From contig NZ_VKKH01000009.1 of assembly GCF_007197995.1 (NCBI RefSeq), positions 372,001-436,000 on the forward strand: 64,000 nt of DNA, in the 5' to 3' direction. This DNA is from Aliiglaciecola sp. M165. Lineage in GTDB: Bacteria > Pseudomonadota > Gammaproteobacteria > Enterobacterales > Alteromonadaceae. Positions 1 through 9,853 of this stretch are shown piece after piece (the first letter of the stretch is position 1; each line of letters starts with the position of its first letter). Made by a program: the position numbers and the translations under genes. The notes beneath the pieces were generated by a model. It was given only the letters and a program-made list of their open reading frames with translations, ran no database searches and was not told the DNA's origin.

Positions 1-356
1 CCGCCTATTAATTGGATTGAATAGTATTGGGATAAATCAAACAAAGAGCGAGAAAAACCTTCCAGCCAGTTTTCATCAACTTCAGGCAGGGAGAGCGCCA
101 AACTAAACCAGGCCGGTTCAGCGCCCATTGCGGCAAGATCGCTCAGGTTGACCGCAAGCGCCTTGTGAGCAATGGCTTCAGCGGGGGTATCATGAGGGAA
201 ATGGACACCCGCGATTAACGTATCAGTGGTGGTCGCCAGATTTTGCCCTTCAGGCACACTTGTCACTGCACAATCGTCACCGATGCCTAACAGGACATCC
301 TTGCGCTGATGGCTTTGTTGAGCGAAAAATCGCTCGATTACATCGAATTCTTTCAC
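1..356 (-). CDS. thiL: Thiamine-monophosphate kinase, N-terminal part (runs off window)
   Basis: ThiL phosphorylates thiamine monophosphate to thiamine pyrophosphate, the last step of cofactor synthesis. The 118 codons present on the minus strand carry the family's N-terminal signatures: a GIGDDCAV motif near residue 23, a [11 protein letters not shown] segment, and an [12 protein letters not shown] segment. These build the ATP/Mg-binding half of the PurM-like fold. The start is a GTG one base after the nusB stop codon; the nearby ATG is out of frame. The tight spacing implies translation coupled to nusB, the common nusB-thiL arrangement. The C-terminal two thirds are outside the window. Confidence 0.93.
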   Translation of the reverse strand, partial: MKEFDVIERFFAQQSHQRKDVLLGIGDDCAVTSVPEGQNLATTTDTLIAGVHFPHDTPAEAIAHKALAVNLSDLAAMGAEPAWFSLALSLPEVDENWLEGFSRSLFDLSQYYSIQLIG

Positions 357-357
357 G

Positions 358-789
358 TTAGCCTTTGTAGGAAACTTCGTCTTTACGCAACGTTTTAATG
401 GCCTTGTCGAGCACACCATTGATGAATTTATGACTTTCTTCGGCGCCAAAAGATTTAGCCAATTCGATGGCTTCGTTAATGACGACTTTATATGGGACAT
501 CCAGTCTGGCTGTAAGTTCGTAGCATGCGATCCGCAAAATTGCTTTTTCTACCACGTCCAGCTCTTCAGGCAAACGTCCCAGGTAGGGCTTGATAGCGGC
601 ATCAAGAGCTTGGGTGTCGTTAACCACCGAGCGCAATAATTCTTGAAAATATCCCATATCGACTTTGGACATGTCATTGCTTGTTGCCATGCCCAATTCT
701 ATCTGTTCAACAGGGTTTTGAGTCATTTGCCAGGAGTAAACAGCCTGAACCGCTAACTCTCTTGCTTTTCTGCGCGCAGATGGCTTCAC
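358..789 (-). CDS. nusB: Transcription antitermination factor NusB
   Basis: NusB binds boxA RNA with NusE (S10) and supports antitermination of rRNA operons. The 143-residue product has the usual family length. It starts with the basic [20 protein letters not shown] helix and contains the conserved [17 protein letters not shown] and FINGVLDKA segments of the all-helical NusB fold. It lies three bases downstream of ribH and one base upstream of thiL, so it belongs to the leftward riboflavin/thiamine operon. Nothing unusual is seen. Confidence 0.97.
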   Translation of the reverse strand: MKPSARRKARELAVQAVYSWQMTQNPVEQIELGMATSNDMSKVDMGYFQELLRSVVNDTQALDAAIKPYLGRLPEELDVVEKAILRIACYELTARLDVPYKVVINEAIELAKSFGAEESHKFINGVLDKAIKTLRKDEVSYKG

Positions 790-792
790 AAA

Positions 793-1266
793 TTACGCCT
801 CTTCAATCTGAGCAACAACGTTGACCATTTCTAACGCGCCCATTGCAGCTTCAGCGCCTTTATTGCCCGCTTTAGTGCCAGAACGTTCAATGGCTTGTTC
901 AATGCTGTCTGTGGTGATCACACCAAAAGCAACTGGAATGCCATACTCTAGAGAGACTTGGGCAAGGCCCTTGTTACACTCGCCAGCGACAAAATCAAAA
1001 TGTGGAGTACCACCGCGTATAACTGCACCCAAGGCGATAATTGCGTCGAATTGTTTTTTCTCAGCTAATTTTTTAGCCACAATGGGTAGCTCATAAGCAC
1101 CCGGTACTCTAACCAAGGTAATATCTTGTTCGTTGACTTCGCCAACACGCTCTAGCGTATCTAGCGCGCCATCAACCAAACTTTCAACAACAAAGCTGTT
1201 AAAGCGAGAGACAACCAAGGCAAATTTTTTGCCTGTTGCGCGAACATTACCTTCGATGATATTCAT
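793..1266 (-). CDS. ribH: 6,7-dimethyl-8-ribityllumazine synthase
   Basis: Lumazine synthase condenses 5-amino-6-ribitylamino-uracil with 3,4-dihydroxy-2-butanone 4-phosphate, the penultimate step of riboflavin synthesis. The 157-residue protein has the typical length. It shows the substrate-binding RFN motif at residues 21-23, a PGAYELP segment at 55-61 and the catalytic [10 protein letters not shown] motif with His89. The gene sits between ribBX and nusB in the same direction. The 64-base gap to ribBX holds no obvious terminator. Confidence 0.97.
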   Translation of the reverse strand: MNIIEGNVRATGKKFALVVSRFNSFVVESLVDGALDTLERVGEVNEQDITLVRVPGAYELPIVAKKLAEKKQFDAIIALGAVIRGGTPHFDFVAGECNKGLAQVSLEYGIPVAFGVITTDSIEQAIERSGTKAGNKGAEAAMGALEMVNVVAQIEEA

Positions 1267-1330
1267 GATTTATGAGTCCTGTGAGAAAACGGCGCGCATT
1301 GTAGCACACCGCTGACGAAACAAAAATGGA

Positions 1331-2428
1331 TTAATAAACGTAATCGACCACTTCGAGACCGTAGCCAGAAAGAGCATGATATTTTTTAGGCTTGCTTAAC
1401 AGACGCATTTTGCGCACGCCTAATGTGGCCAGAATTTGACTACCTACACCGACGGTTCTTGAGGTGCCTTGCCAACTTGCGTTCACGGGCTTTTTACCAT
1501 TGTCTTCAGCTTCGAATTGCTGCACCTGAGCGATCAAGTCTTCCCCTTTGCCCAGCAACACTAAAACACCGCCTTCATTAGCAATTTTCTGCATCGCTTC
1601 TGGCAATCCCATACTGCGATCAATAGAACGCTGTGAACCGAGTAGATCACTAAAGGTATTTTGTAAATGAACACGCACCAAGGTAGGGGTTTCACCGTCT
1701 ATTGGACCTTTACACAAGGCAAAATGAACCTGATCATCGATAACGTCTTTGAACGTGACCAAATCAAATTCACCGTAGGTAGTAGGTAGCTTGCAGGTGG
1801 CTACCTTCTCAATAGTCGTTTCGTTTAAATTTCTATATTCGATCAGGTCGGCGATGGTGCCCATTTTTAGGTTGTGTTTTTGCGCAAACACCTCAAGCTC
1901 TGGGCGACGTGCCATACTGCCGTCATCGTTTAATATTTCAACGATGACTGATGCAGGTTCAGCCCCCGCTAATCTCGCAAGATCAACGCCAGCTTCGGTA
2001 TGACCCGCCCGGTTCAACACTCCCCCTTCTTTTGCTATCAGCGGAAAAATGTGACCTGGCTGAACTATATCCTCAGCAGAAGCATCTTTGTTGACCGCGG
2101 CCAATATGGTTCGTGCTCTGTCGGCTGCGGAAATTCCGGTAGTTACGCCTTGTGCCGCTTCTATACTAACCGTAAAGTTTGTAGAAAATTGCGCGCCGTT
2201 GTTGTCTACCATTAGCGGTAGATTAAGACGTTGACATCTTTGCGCAGTCATTGGCAGACATACCAAGCCTCGAGCGTGAGTCACCATAAAATTGATCGCT
2301 TCAGGAGTGACATGCTCGGCAGCCATAATTAAATCGCCTTCGTTTTCGCGATCTTCATCGTCCATTAAGATAACCATTTTGCCTTGACGAATGTCTTCGA
2401 TTATCTCTTCAATGCTGTGTAATGCCAT
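1331..2428 (-). CDS. ribBX: DHBP synthase fused to degenerate GTP cyclohydrolase II-like domain (RibBX)
   Basis: Residues 1-200 form a 3,4-dihydroxy-2-butanone 4-phosphate synthase, which makes the four-carbon riboflavin precursor from ribulose 5-phosphate. The acidic [11 protein letters not shown] motif (23-33), HARGLVCLP (51-59) and HTEAG (143-147) are intact. Residues 205-365 align in layout with GTP cyclohydrolase II but lack the zinc-binding cysteine cluster and the catalytic GSxxCDC stretch. The equivalent region reads [18 protein letters not shown]. This matches the RibBX variant known in Proteobacteria, in which the X domain has no GTP cyclohydrolase II activity. A separate ribA is expected elsewhere. 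Automatic pipelines often call this gene bifunctional ribBA. Confidence 0.93.
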   Translation of the reverse strand: MALHSIEEIIEDIRQGKMVILMDDEDRENEGDLIMAAEHVTPEAINFMVTHARGLVCLPMTAQRCQRLNLPLMVDNNGAQFSTNFTVSIEAAQGVTTGISAADRARTILAAVNKDASAEDIVQPGHIFPLIAKEGGVLNRAGHTEAGVDLARLAGAEPASVIVEILNDDGSMARRPELEVFAQKHNLKMGTIADLIEYRNLNETTIEKVATCKLPTTYGEFDLVTFKDVIDDQVHFALCKGPIDGETPTLVRVHLQNTFSDLLGSQRSIDRSMGLPEAMQKIANEGGVLVLLGKGEDLIAQVQQFEAEDNGKKPVNASWQGTSRTVGVGSQILATLGVRKMRLLSKPKKYHALSGYGLEVVDYVY

Positions 2429-2474
2429 GATGTAGGGGTCTCTTTGAATTTTTGTTGTTATTATTAGTTAAATG

Positions 2475-3137
2475 TTATTTAAGGTAGCCGTGTTTGGCCA
2501 AAAAGGACATGTCGATTCCTTCGCCTTGTGAACTCTTTGCAGCCTTGTCACCCATCATTAGTCGCTCTAGGTAACGGGCTATCAGATCCACTTCCAAATT
2601 CACGCGACTACCAACTTCGTAGGTGCCGATGATGGTTTCCTGCAAGGTATGAGGGATGAGAGTAAGCATGAATTTGGCGCCATCCACGTCGTTTACCGTC
2701 AAACTCACACCATCGACGGTAATTGAGCCTTTTTCGGAGATATATTTTGCTAAGTCATCGGGCGCTTGGATCCAGATCTCCAACCAACGATCAATGGGGT
2801 TAATCGCAACGATTTTGCCTACACCGTCAACATGTCCACTAACAATATGTCCGCCAAATCTCGACGTTGCCTGCATGGCTTTTTCTAAATTAACTTTGCT
2901 GCCCACATTGTAATTGGCGAATCCAGAACGTTTTATCGTCTCCGGTGAGACATCAACGCTGTAATGTTTATCTGAAAAGTCGACAACAGTTAGACACACA
3001 CCATTGGTGGCAATACTGTCACCCAAGGCAACGTCTGACATGTCTAATTTGTCGACATTGACAGTTAAACGTATGTCATCACCTTTTGGTTGAAGTTTGG
3101 TAATTGTACCTATGTCTTCGATAATTCCTGTAAACAT
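2475..3137 (-). CDS. ribE: Riboflavin synthase, alpha subunit
   Basis: This enzyme dismutates two lumazine molecules to riboflavin. The 220-residue protein has the two tandem lumazine-binding barrels typical of the family. The first begins MFTGIIEDIG with a GVCLTV motif near residue 47. The second begins near FGGHIVSGHVDG, about residue 95, with a matching GVSLTV motif. A short C-terminal trimerisation helix follows. It lies between ribD and ribBX, with a 30-base gap to ribD, in the leftward operon. Confidence 0.96.
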   Translation of the reverse strand: MFTGIIEDIGTITKLQPKGDDIRLTVNVDKLDMSDVALGDSIATNGVCLTVVDFSDKHYSVDVSPETIKRSGFANYNVGSKVNLEKAMQATSRFGGHIVSGHVDGVGKIVAINPIDRWLEIWIQAPDDLAKYISEKGSITVDGVSLTVNDVDGAKFMLTLIPHTLQETIIGTYEVGSRVNLEVDLIARYLERLMMGDKAAKSSQGEGIDMSFLAKHGYLK

Positions 3138-3167
3138 GTCATCTCAATATTAGTGGGATAGGCCGGT

Positions 3168-4298
3168 TTATCGGTCTTTAAACAACGCAGTGAACTTAAT
3201 ATCTTCACCTACCTGACGAATCTGTGACCATTGGAGTTGTTTGGCCTGTTGCATTTCGGTTAACTCGTCCATCACAAATAAATTTTGCCCTTTGTCGCCT
3301 AACAATTTGGGCGCTTGATACAAAATCAACTCATCAACTAAATTTTGTTGTACCAAAGCACCGGCTAACATTCCGCCCGCTTCAACCCAAATCTGGTTTA
3401 ATTGCCACTGACCAAGAAGCTCAAGTAAATGATGTAAATCAAGTTTATTGCCTTTGCTAGGGATTTGACTCTGCTTAACATGATCTGGCAACTGAGGGTT
3501 AAACACACGGTTAACCACATGAGTTTGACCGTCTAAATCAAACATTTTTAGTTGGCCTGTTAATTGGTTTTTACCATCGAGAATAATGCGTAAGGGTTGC
3601 CTGAGTTGATTGGCTTCGATCAAGGATGTTGCGGCGCCCAGCTCATCATAGCGGACATTGAGACTGGGATTGTCGGCAAGCACTGTGCCTGAGCCAGATA
3701 ATACAGCACAACTAAGCGCGCGGTGAATTTGCACATCTTGTCGGGCCGCAGGCGATGTTATCCATTGACTTGTTCCGTTTGATAATGCGGTTTTTCCATC
3801 TAAACTAGCCGCAAGTTTTACGGTGACCCAAGGCCGGCCCGTTTTCATTCGTTTGATAAAACCCCGATTGAGTTTTACTGCCTCAGATTCAAGTAATCCA
3901 TGAGCGACATCAACATGGTTTTTTTCGAGCAGTGCAAAGCCTTGACCAGAGACATTGGGATTTGGATCAACCATGGCGGCCACGACTCTTGTGATCCCCG
4001 CCTTCACCAAAGCTTCTGCACAAGGTCCAGTGCGCCCATGATGAGAACAAGGTTCTAACGTTACATAAGCGGTAGCGCCATTGGCCTTATCTGCAGCTTG
4101 GTTGAGCGCATGAATTTCCGCGTGAGGGGTTCCGGCCTTTTGATGCCATCCCTCGCCGACTATTTCGCTTTGATTCTTTACAATCACGCACCCGACGTTA
4201 GGGTTGGGTGTAGTGGTAAAGCGACCGTGTTTTGCAAGTTGTATCGCGCGGGCCATCATTTGATGGTCAAATAGGCTAAAGTCTTCTGAACTTGGCAT
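3168..4298 (-). CDS. ribD: Bifunctional riboflavin deaminase/reductase RibD
   Basis: RibD catalyses the second and third steps of riboflavin synthesis. The N-terminal zinc deaminase has HAE (59-61) and PCSHHGRTGPC (83-93), which supply the zinc ligands and the catalytic glutamate. The C-terminal pyrimidine reductase (about residues 155-376) has the VTVKLAASLDGK substrate/NADPH segment and a late VEAGG motif. The total of 376 residues is normal. The gene lies eight bases downstream of nrdR, the classical nrdR-ribD pairing. Confidence 0.96.
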   Translation of the reverse strand: MPSSEDFSLFDHQMMARAIQLAKHGRFTTTPNPNVGCVIVKNQSEIVGEGWHQKAGTPHAEIHALNQAADKANGATAYVTLEPCSHHGRTGPCAEALVKAGITRVVAAMVDPNPNVSGQGFALLEKNHVDVAHGLLESEAVKLNRGFIKRMKTGRPWVTVKLAASLDGKTALSNGTSQWITSPAARQDVQIHRALSCAVLSGSGTVLADNPSLNVRYDELGAATSLIEANQLRQPLRIILDGKNQLTGQLKMFDLDGQTHVVNRVFNPQLPDHVKQSQIPSKGNKLDLHHLLELLGQWQLNQIWVEAGGMLAGALVQQNLVDELILYQAPKLLGDKGQNLFVMDELTEMQQAKQLQWSQIRQVGEDIKFTALFKDR

Positions 4299-4306
4299 TA
4301 CAGCTT

Positions 4307-4756
4307 TCAGTCACCGAGTTTGGCAATTTCTTCGCCAAACTCTCGAATATCTTCAAACGAACGGTAAACCGAAGCAAATCTAACATAGGCAACCTTGTCC
4401 AATTCTTTGAGTGCATCCATAATTAGGCTTCCTAGGAACTCACTACTTATTTCGCGCTCTCCTGTCGCGCGTAAAGCAGACTTAAGCTGACTGATACAAT
4501 GCTCGACCTTTTCAGTGCTCACCGGACGTTTCTCCAGTGCGCGCATCAACCCTGCCACCAATTTGTCTTCATTAAACGGCTCTCGAGAGCCATCACGTTT
4601 GATGACTCGTGGCATAACCAGCTCAGCCATTTCAAAAGTTGTGAATCGCTCATGGCAGCCTGTACATTCGCGTCGACGACGCACTTGATGACCTTCCGCC
4701 ACTAAACGGGAATCGATCACTTTGGTTTCGTGCTCAGAACAAAATGGGCATAACAT
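4307..4756 (-). CDS. nrdR: Transcriptional repressor NrdR
   Basis: NrdR is the nucleotide-sensing repressor of ribonucleotide reductase genes. The 149-residue product has an N-terminal zinc ribbon (Cys3, Cys6, Cys31, Cys34) followed by the basic RRRRECTGC segment. An ATP-cone domain spans about residues 49-139 and starts with a [11 protein letters not shown] motif. This is the full family architecture. It is the first gene of the leftward rib cluster, and its promoter should lie within 4757-4877. Confidence 0.97.
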   Translation of the reverse strand: MLCPFCSEHETKVIDSRLVAEGHQVRRRRECTGCHERFTTFEMAELVMPRVIKRDGSREPFNEDKLVAGLMRALEKRPVSTEKVEHCISQLKSALRATGEREISSEFLGSLIMDALKELDKVAYVRFASVYRSFEDIREFGEEIAKLGD

Positions 4757-4877
4757 ACACAGACGCCACTAAGGTCAAGAATAATGCCCGCTACGCTATC
4801 AAAAAATTCCTTCTTTTTATAGGGCTAGTGACAAATTCAGCATACAGAGAGGACTTTTTCATTAGCCTAGGTGCCGA

Positions 4878-5276
4878 TTAATGATCAGTGACCAGTTCAA
4901 ACCCCTCATCCAGCCACCCCGTTACTCCCCCAATCAATTTTTTAACCGGTCGATTCAACTGCGCCAACTTCAGCGCCGCTTTGTCGGCGCCATTGCAGTG
5001 GGGCCCTGCGCAGTAAACAACAAACAGCGTATCAGTAGGAAAGGTGTTTAATGTATCTGGATTGATATTTTTATGCGGCAAGTTTAGGGCATTAGGTAAA
5101 TGACCTTCTGCAAATAATATGGCACTGCGGACATCAAGCAAGACAAAGTCCTGTCGATTGTTCGACATTGCGAAGTGGGTGTCCCAACAATCTGTTTCGT
5201 AACTCAAAAGGCTGGCAAAATGCACTTGGGCCTGAGCAGCGTTGGCGGCGGGAACTCGTGAAACAGCTGATGACAT
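4878..5276 (-). CDS. Single-domain rhodanese-like protein
   Basis: A 132-residue rhodanese domain protein of the sulfurtransferase superfamily, probably cytoplasmic. It has the LLDVRSAILFAEGHLPNA entry motif (46-63) and an active-site loop with Cys89 in the CAGPHCNG segment. GGVTGW near residue 116 closes the fold. The upstream in-frame TTG at 5288 is less likely to be the start, because the ATG at 5276 has a GGAG Shine-Dalgarno six bases ahead. The physiological sulfur acceptor cannot be read from the sequence. It stands alone between nrdR and glyA. Confidence 0.85.
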   Translation of the reverse strand: MSSAVSRVPAANAAQAQVHFASLLSYETDCWDTHFAMSNNRQDFVLLDVRSAILFAEGHLPNALNLPHKNINPDTLNTFPTDTLFVVYCAGPHCNGADKAALKLAQLNRPVKKLIGGVTGWLDEGFELVTDH

Positions 5277-5422
5277 ATTAATCTCCAATGTGTTGTGGAG
5301 TGTTTATTCTGTCAGATACTTCGTTGAGCGATAGTGGCTTAATCGACAATCTTCGATAGTTTTTAGCCAAAATAACCGCTCCCCTAACTTTGCCTTCTGG
5401 TATGTGTGCAATTTAAAGATAC

Positions 5423-5446
5423 AAAAAAGCCGCACTAAAGTGCGGC
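5423..5446 (-). terminator. Rho-independent terminator of glyA
   Basis: A GC-rich hairpin has 7-8 bp arms (5429-5436 and 5439-5446). Read on the minus strand it is followed by a run of six T. It lies just beyond the glyA stop codon and fits intrinsic termination of the leftward glyA transcript. Confidence 0.9.
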
Positions 5447-5465
5447 TTCTCGGCAGTATCGAGAC

Positions 5466-6722
5466 TTACGCGTAAACAGGGAATTGTTCACATAGCGTAA
5501 CGACTTCCGCTTTAACACGTTCAATGGTGCTTTCATCTTCAATGTTATCTAACACGTCACACATCCAAGTCGCCACTTGCTCTGCCTGAGCCTGGCCAAA
5601 CCCGCGACGGGTAATCGCTGGTGATCCAATACGTAATCCGCTGGTCACAAATGGAGAACGGGGGTCGTTGGGAACCGAATTTTTATTAACTGTAATGTTT
5701 GCTCTACCAAGGGCCGCATCGGCATCTTTACCCGTAATATCTTTATCGATTAAATCAAGTAAAAACAGATGGTTATCGGTACCATCAGAGACAATCTTGT
5801 AGCCACGTTGTTGCATGACCGCAACCATAGCCTGGGCATTTTTAACGACTTGCTGTTGATAGGTTTTGAATTCAGGAGCAAGTGCCTCTTTGAAGGCAAC
5901 CGCTTTTGCAGCAATAACGTGGCACAAAGGCCCACCTTGATTACCAGGGAAGACAGAACTGTTGAATTTTTTGTACAGCGTTTCATCACCACAAGATGAC
6001 AAAATTAAGCCACCGCGAGGGCCTGCCAAGGTTTTGTGCGTTGTTGTGGTGACAACGTGCGCATGAGGCAAGGGGTTGGGGTAAACGCCTGCTGCAACTA
6101 AACCGGCAACGTGAGCCATGTCGACTAATAAATATGCACCGACTTTATCCGCGATTTCTCTGAATTTTTGCCAATCAACAATACCAGAATATGCAGAAAA
6201 CCCACCGATGATCATTTTAGGTTTATGCTCGAGAGCCAAGGCTTCAACCTGCGCCATATCGATTTCACCGCTTTCTTCGTTCAATCCATATTGAACAGCA
6301 TGATAAGTTTTACCTGAGAAGTTAACGTGTGAACCATGGGTCAAATGACCACCATGTGCCAAACTCATACCCAACACAGTGTCACCTGCTTCAAGTAGCG
6401 CCATAAAAACCGCAGAGTTCGCTTGGGAACCTGAATGTGGTTGCACGTTCGCGTAATCGGCACCAAATAATTGTTTCGCACGTTCGATGGCTAGATCTTC
6501 AGCGATGTCGACATACTCACAACCGCCGTAATAACGTTTGTGCGGATAACCTTCTGCGTACTTGTTGGTTAATTGAGAACCTTGTGCTTCTAAAACACGC
6601 GGGCTGCAATAGTTTTCTGACGCAATCAATTCAATGTGGTGCTCTTGGCGTTGAGTTTCCTGTTCAATCGCGGCGTACAACTCGGGATCAAAATCAGCGA
6701 TATTCATCGAACGTTTTAGCAT
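5466..6722 (-). CDS. glyA: Serine hydroxymethyltransferase
   Basis: GlyA converts serine and tetrahydrofolate to glycine and 5,10-methylene-THF, the main source of one-carbon units. The 418-residue protein has normal length. It carries the ELIASENY motif (31-38), the DMAHVAGL segment (201-208) and the PLP-binding lysine Lys230 in [14 protein letters not shown]. It is a monocistronic leftward gene with its own terminator and a 5' leader that can form a hairpin. Confidence 0.98.
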   Translation of the reverse strand: MLKRSMNIADFDPELYAAIEQETQRQEHHIELIASENYCSPRVLEAQGSQLTNKYAEGYPHKRYYGGCEYVDIAEDLAIERAKQLFGADYANVQPHSGSQANSAVFMALLEAGDTVLGMSLAHGGHLTHGSHVNFSGKTYHAVQYGLNEESGEIDMAQVEALALEHKPKMIIGGFSAYSGIVDWQKFREIADKVGAYLLVDMAHVAGLVAAGVYPNPLPHAHVVTTTTHKTLAGPRGGLILSSCGDETLYKKFNSSVFPGNQGGPLCHVIAAKAVAFKEALAPEFKTYQQQVVKNAQAMVAVMQQRGYKIVSDGTDNHLFLLDLIDKDITGKDADAALGRANITVNKNSVPNDPRSPFVTSGLRIGSPAITRRGFGQAQAEQVATWMCDVLDNIEDESTIERVKAEVVTLCEQFPVYA

Positions 6723-6742
6723 GGTGTCTCCTCAACATCACG

Positions 6743-6762
6743 GCACATTTTCATAAATGTGC
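6743..6762 (-). promoter_or_regulatory. Hairpin in the glyA 5' leader
   Basis: A perfect 8-bp stem (6743-6750 with 6755-6762) and a four-base loop lie 20 bases upstream of the glyA start codon, in the presumed untranslated leader. No U-run follows, so it is not a terminator. A role in mRNA stability or translation is only a guess. Confidence 0.4.
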
Positions 6763-6920
6763 GGGCAAAATCGGTTGTTTGTCTAAAGGCAAACGACGGG
6801 ATAAAAAACGAGCGCCTATTCTAGTCATTTTGAATCTGTTGTACATAGTTAAAATGCATTACTCATAACAATATTTTTCATCCCGTGTAGTGTAATTCTG
6901 CCAGCAAAAACACTGACCGT

Positions 6921-7931
6921 TCAGTCACAGGATTCTATATTGTCAGGAAATGCCAAACCGATTTGTTGGCGGATTTCGTCAAGTGTCTTCATTACCCCAA
7001 TACTGTCTTCATGGGACATACGTGGATCACACAAACGACCGTCTACGATTGATTCCATTGTCGAGGCAATTTGATATTCAAAGCCATTTATTGGATGAGG
7101 AAAGTTCTCCGTCGCGACACAACGTTCATCTTTATACAAACTAGCGCTGTTACCATTCCAAAAGCAGTGAGGCAAAAGGATGTATCCCTTTTTCCCGTGT
7201 ATCGTCATTGCATTGCTGCATTGGGCGCCGATTGTGCAGGTAAATTGACTATGGATATTTCCGGGGTGACGCAGGTTAACAAGGGTGTTTTGATCAACGC
7301 CATCCTTATTGATCATACCCATTGCTTGAACTTTAGTCGGATGAGACCCAATTAGATATTGACTGATACTCGTGCTGTAGACACCCAAATCAAGAATTGC
7401 GCCTCCGGCTAATTCAGGTAGCGTCAAGCGATGATTACGTAAATGAGAAAAAGCAAAGCCAATTTGCGAAGTAATATATTGCAGCTCACCTATCTCGCCA
7501 CTATCGATCCAAGTTTTGACCTTGGCGAAACAGGGCATATAGCGGCTCCACAACGCCTCTTGAAATACGCATCCTTTTTCTTTAGATAAAGCCACTAACG
7601 TTTGAGTTTGTTGAGCGGTCACGGTTAGCGGCTTTTCCATTAACACATGCTTACCGGCGTCTAAGCAAGCTTTGGCATGTTGAAAATGATGAGAGTGAGG
7701 TGTTGCAATGTAAATAACATCCACCGATGGATCTGAAACAATTTCTTGGTAGTTGCCGTAACTTATCTCGGCTGCATATTGTTGCGCAAAATCTTCAGCT
7801 CGCGCTTTGTTGCGGCTGGCCACTGCATAAAGTTCTCCACCTTGGGTTTGTGCCAACGCTTGGGAAAATTGATGTGCAATGCCTCCGGGGCCTATAATTC
7901 CCCACCTAATTGATTCGTGCTCATTCGACAT
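6921..7931 (-). CDS. Gfo/Idh/MocA family NAD(P)-dependent oxidoreductase
   Basis: A 336-residue dehydrogenase of the Gfo/Idh/MocA family, closest in style to dihydrodiol dehydrogenase/glucose-fructose oxidoreductase relatives. The N-terminal Rossmann motif is GIIGPGGIA (11-19). The family catalytic EKP motif is at residues 99-101, in HVLMEKPLT. The start at 7931 was chosen because a GGAG Shine-Dalgarno precedes that ATG by six bases; upstream in-frame starts lack one. The substrate is unknown. The gene is divergent from ettA. Confidence 0.85.
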   Translation of the reverse strand: MSNEHESIRWGIIGPGGIAHQFSQALAQTQGGELYAVASRNKARAEDFAQQYAAEISYGNYQEIVSDPSVDVIYIATPHSHHFQHAKACLDAGKHVLMEKPLTVTAQQTQTLVALSKEKGCVFQEALWSRYMPCFAKVKTWIDSGEIGELQYITSQIGFAFSHLRNHRLTLPELAGGAILDLGVYSTSISQYLIGSHPTKVQAMGMINKDGVDQNTLVNLRHPGNIHSQFTCTIGAQCSNAMTIHGKKGYILLPHCFWNGNSASLYKDERCVATENFPHPINGFEYQIASTMESIVDGRLCDPRMSHEDSIGVMKTLDEIRQQIGLAFPDNIESCD

Positions 7932-8033
7932 CATTTGCTCCATTTTCATTAAAATATTTTTCACCCTAAGCTTATTCTGACGAGTCACCCGAAGAAATCC
8001 AGTATGTCAGCGAAGAAAAATCAATGCCGCCAT

Positions 8034-8061
8034 TGGCGAGACTGACAGAGTCGATTACACT
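8034..8061 (+). promoter_or_regulatory. Candidate sigma-70 promoter of ettA
   Basis: TTGGCG at 8034-8039 and TACACT at 8056-8061 match the -35 and -10 consensus at four of six bases each. The spacing is near ideal at 16-17 bases. Transcription would start about 22-25 bases before the ettA start codon. Confidence 0.45.
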
Positions 8062-8090
8062 ATTAGCTTGTTTAATAACCTAGTAAAATC

Positions 8091-9758
8091 ATGGCACAAT
8101 ACGTTTATAGCATGCACCGTGTGGGCAAGATCGTCCCACCCAACCGATTTATATTAAAAGACATTTCTCTAAGTTTCTTTCCTGGCGCAAAAATTGGCGT
8201 ATTAGGCCTAAATGGCGCGGGTAAATCGACGTTGTTGCGCATCATGGCTGGTGTCGATCAAGAAATCGAAGGCGAAGCCAGACCTCAAACCGACCTCAAA
8301 ATTGGTTACCTGCCTCAAGAACCCAAGCTTGATGAAAGCAAAGATGTCCGCGGCAATATTGAAGAGGCCGTTGCTGATGTCGCCCACGCGATTAAACGAC
8401 TTGACGAAGTCTACGCTGCCTATGCAGAAGACGGTGCCGATTTTGATGCGCTCGCTAAAGAACAGGGTGAGTTGGAAGCAATCATTCAAGCAAAAGACGG
8501 TCACAATCTCGACAATGCGCTAGAACGCGCAGCAGACGCCTTACGTTTACCACCTTGGGATGCCGATGTAAGCAAACTGTCCGGTGGTGAACGGCGCCGA
8601 GTCGCCCTATGCCGATTACTATTGGAAAAGCCCGATATGTTGCTACTTGATGAACCTACCAACCACTTGGATGCTGAATCTGTCGCTTGGTTAGAAAGAT
8701 TCCTACATGACTATGAAGGCACTGTGGTAGCGATTACCCATGATCGATATTTCCTCGACAATGTTGCAGGCTGGATATTAGAACTCGACCGTGGCCAAGG
8801 TATTCCTTGGGAAGGCAATTACTCTTCTTGGCTTGAGCAAAAAGACAAACGTCTGGAGCAGGAAGAACGCACTGAAAATGCCCGGCAAAAATCGATCAAA
8901 CAAGAATTGGAATGGGTGCGCTCTAATCCCAAAGGCCGACAGGCGAAGAGTAAAGCCCGTATGGCCCGATTTGAAGAACTTAATACCGGTGATTACCAAA
9001 AACGTAATGAAACAAATGAACTTTTCATTCCTCCTGGTGAGCGATTGGGTGACAAGGTCATCGAAGTCAACCATTTAAACAAATCTTATGGTGACCGACT
9101 ATTGATCGACGATTTGTCATTTAAAGTGCCAAAAGGCGCAATCGTCGGCATTATCGGTCCCAATGGTGCAGGTAAATCTACGTTATTTAGAATGCTCAGT
9201 GGACAAGAACAACCCGATTCAGGTGAAATTGTAGTAGGCGACACCGTTCAATTGGCCAGTGTCGAACAGTTTCGTGACCACATGAATGAAAATAATACTG
9301 TTTATAAAGAAATCTCTGATGACTCAGATGTGATCAGAATTGGTAACTTTGAACTCAATAGCCGAGCATATTGTAGTCGATTCAACTTCAAAGGTACCGA
9401 CCAACAAAAATTTATTAAAGATTTGTCTGGTGGTGAGCGGAACCGCGTCCATCTTGCCAAACTGCTAAAGGCCGGTGGAAATGTTCTGCTACTGGATGAA
9501 CCCACTAACGACTTAGACGTTGAAACGTTGCGTGCACTTGAAAATGCGTTGTTGGAATTTCCAGGATGTGCCATGGTGATTTCCCATGACCGCTGGTTCT
9601 TAGACCGCGTTGCAACGCATATCATGGATTACCGTGATGAAGGGAAGATCAATTTCTACGAGGGCAATTACACAGATTATGAAGCCTGGCTGAAAGAAAC
9701 CTTGGGAGAAGATGTAGTTGAGCCTCATCGACTCAAATACAAAAAGATCAGCAAATAA
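8091..9758 (+). CDS. ettA: Energy-dependent translational throttle protein EttA (ABC-F)
   Basis: EttA is a soluble ABC-F ATPase that binds the ribosomal E site and gates the first elongation cycle according to ATP/ADP. The 555-residue protein has two ABC domains without membrane segments. The first Walker A is GLNGAGKST (39-47), with signature LSGGERRRVALCR and LLLDEPTNHLD. The second has GPNGAGKST near residue 355 and LSGGERNRVHLAK. The charged linker between the domains corresponds to the tRNA-interacting motif of the family. It is monocistronic, with a promoter candidate upstream and a terminator downstream. Confidence 0.97.
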   Translation: MAQYVYSMHRVGKIVPPNRFILKDISLSFFPGAKIGVLGLNGAGKSTLLRIMAGVDQEIEGEARPQTDLKIGYLPQEPKLDESKDVRGNIEEAVADVAHAIKRLDEVYAAYAEDGADFDALAKEQGELEAIIQAKDGHNLDNALERAADALRLPPWDADVSKLSGGERRRVALCRLLLEKPDMLLLDEPTNHLDAESVAWLERFLHDYEGTVVAITHDRYFLDNVAGWILELDRGQGIPWEGNYSSWLEQKDKRLEQEERTENARQKSIKQELEWVRSNPKGRQAKSKARMARFEELNTGDYQKRNETNELFIPPGERLGDKVIEVNHLNKSYGDRLLIDDLSFKVPKGAIVGIIGPNGAGKSTLFRMLSGQEQPDSGEIVVGDTVQLASVEQFRDHMNENNTVYKEISDDSDVIRIGNFELNSRAYCSRFNFKGTDQQKFIKDLSGGERNRVHLAKLLKAGGNVLLLDEPTNDLDVETLRALENALLEFPGCAMVISHDRWFLDRVATHIMDYRDEGKINFYEGNYTDYEAWLKETLGEDVVEPHRLKYKKISK

Positions 9759-9788
9759 TTCTCTCGGTATTCGACAAGTAGAATTCTA

Positions 9789-9812
9789 AAAGAGCGCAAT
9801 CGCGCTCTTTTT
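9789..9812 (+). terminator. Rho-independent terminator of ettA
   Basis: A 9-bp stem (9789-9797 with 9802-9810) and a four-base loop are followed by a T-run through 9812, 30 bases after the ettA stop codon. The A-run on the other arm could let it work in both directions. Confidence 0.9.
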
Positions 9813-9853
9813 ATGCTTAACTGATAATTAAAATTTACTGAACCTGCACTAAT

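Noticed and set aside
2429-2474. FMN riboswitch before ribBX or ribE
   Set aside because: The intergenic gaps of the rib cluster are 9-64 bases, too short for an FMN riboswitch, and no RFN-element sequence pattern is seen.
6787-6802. PurR operator upstream of glyA
   Set aside because: The left half fits the consensus well but three of the fixed bases in the right half are wrong; a half-site is not enough evidence.
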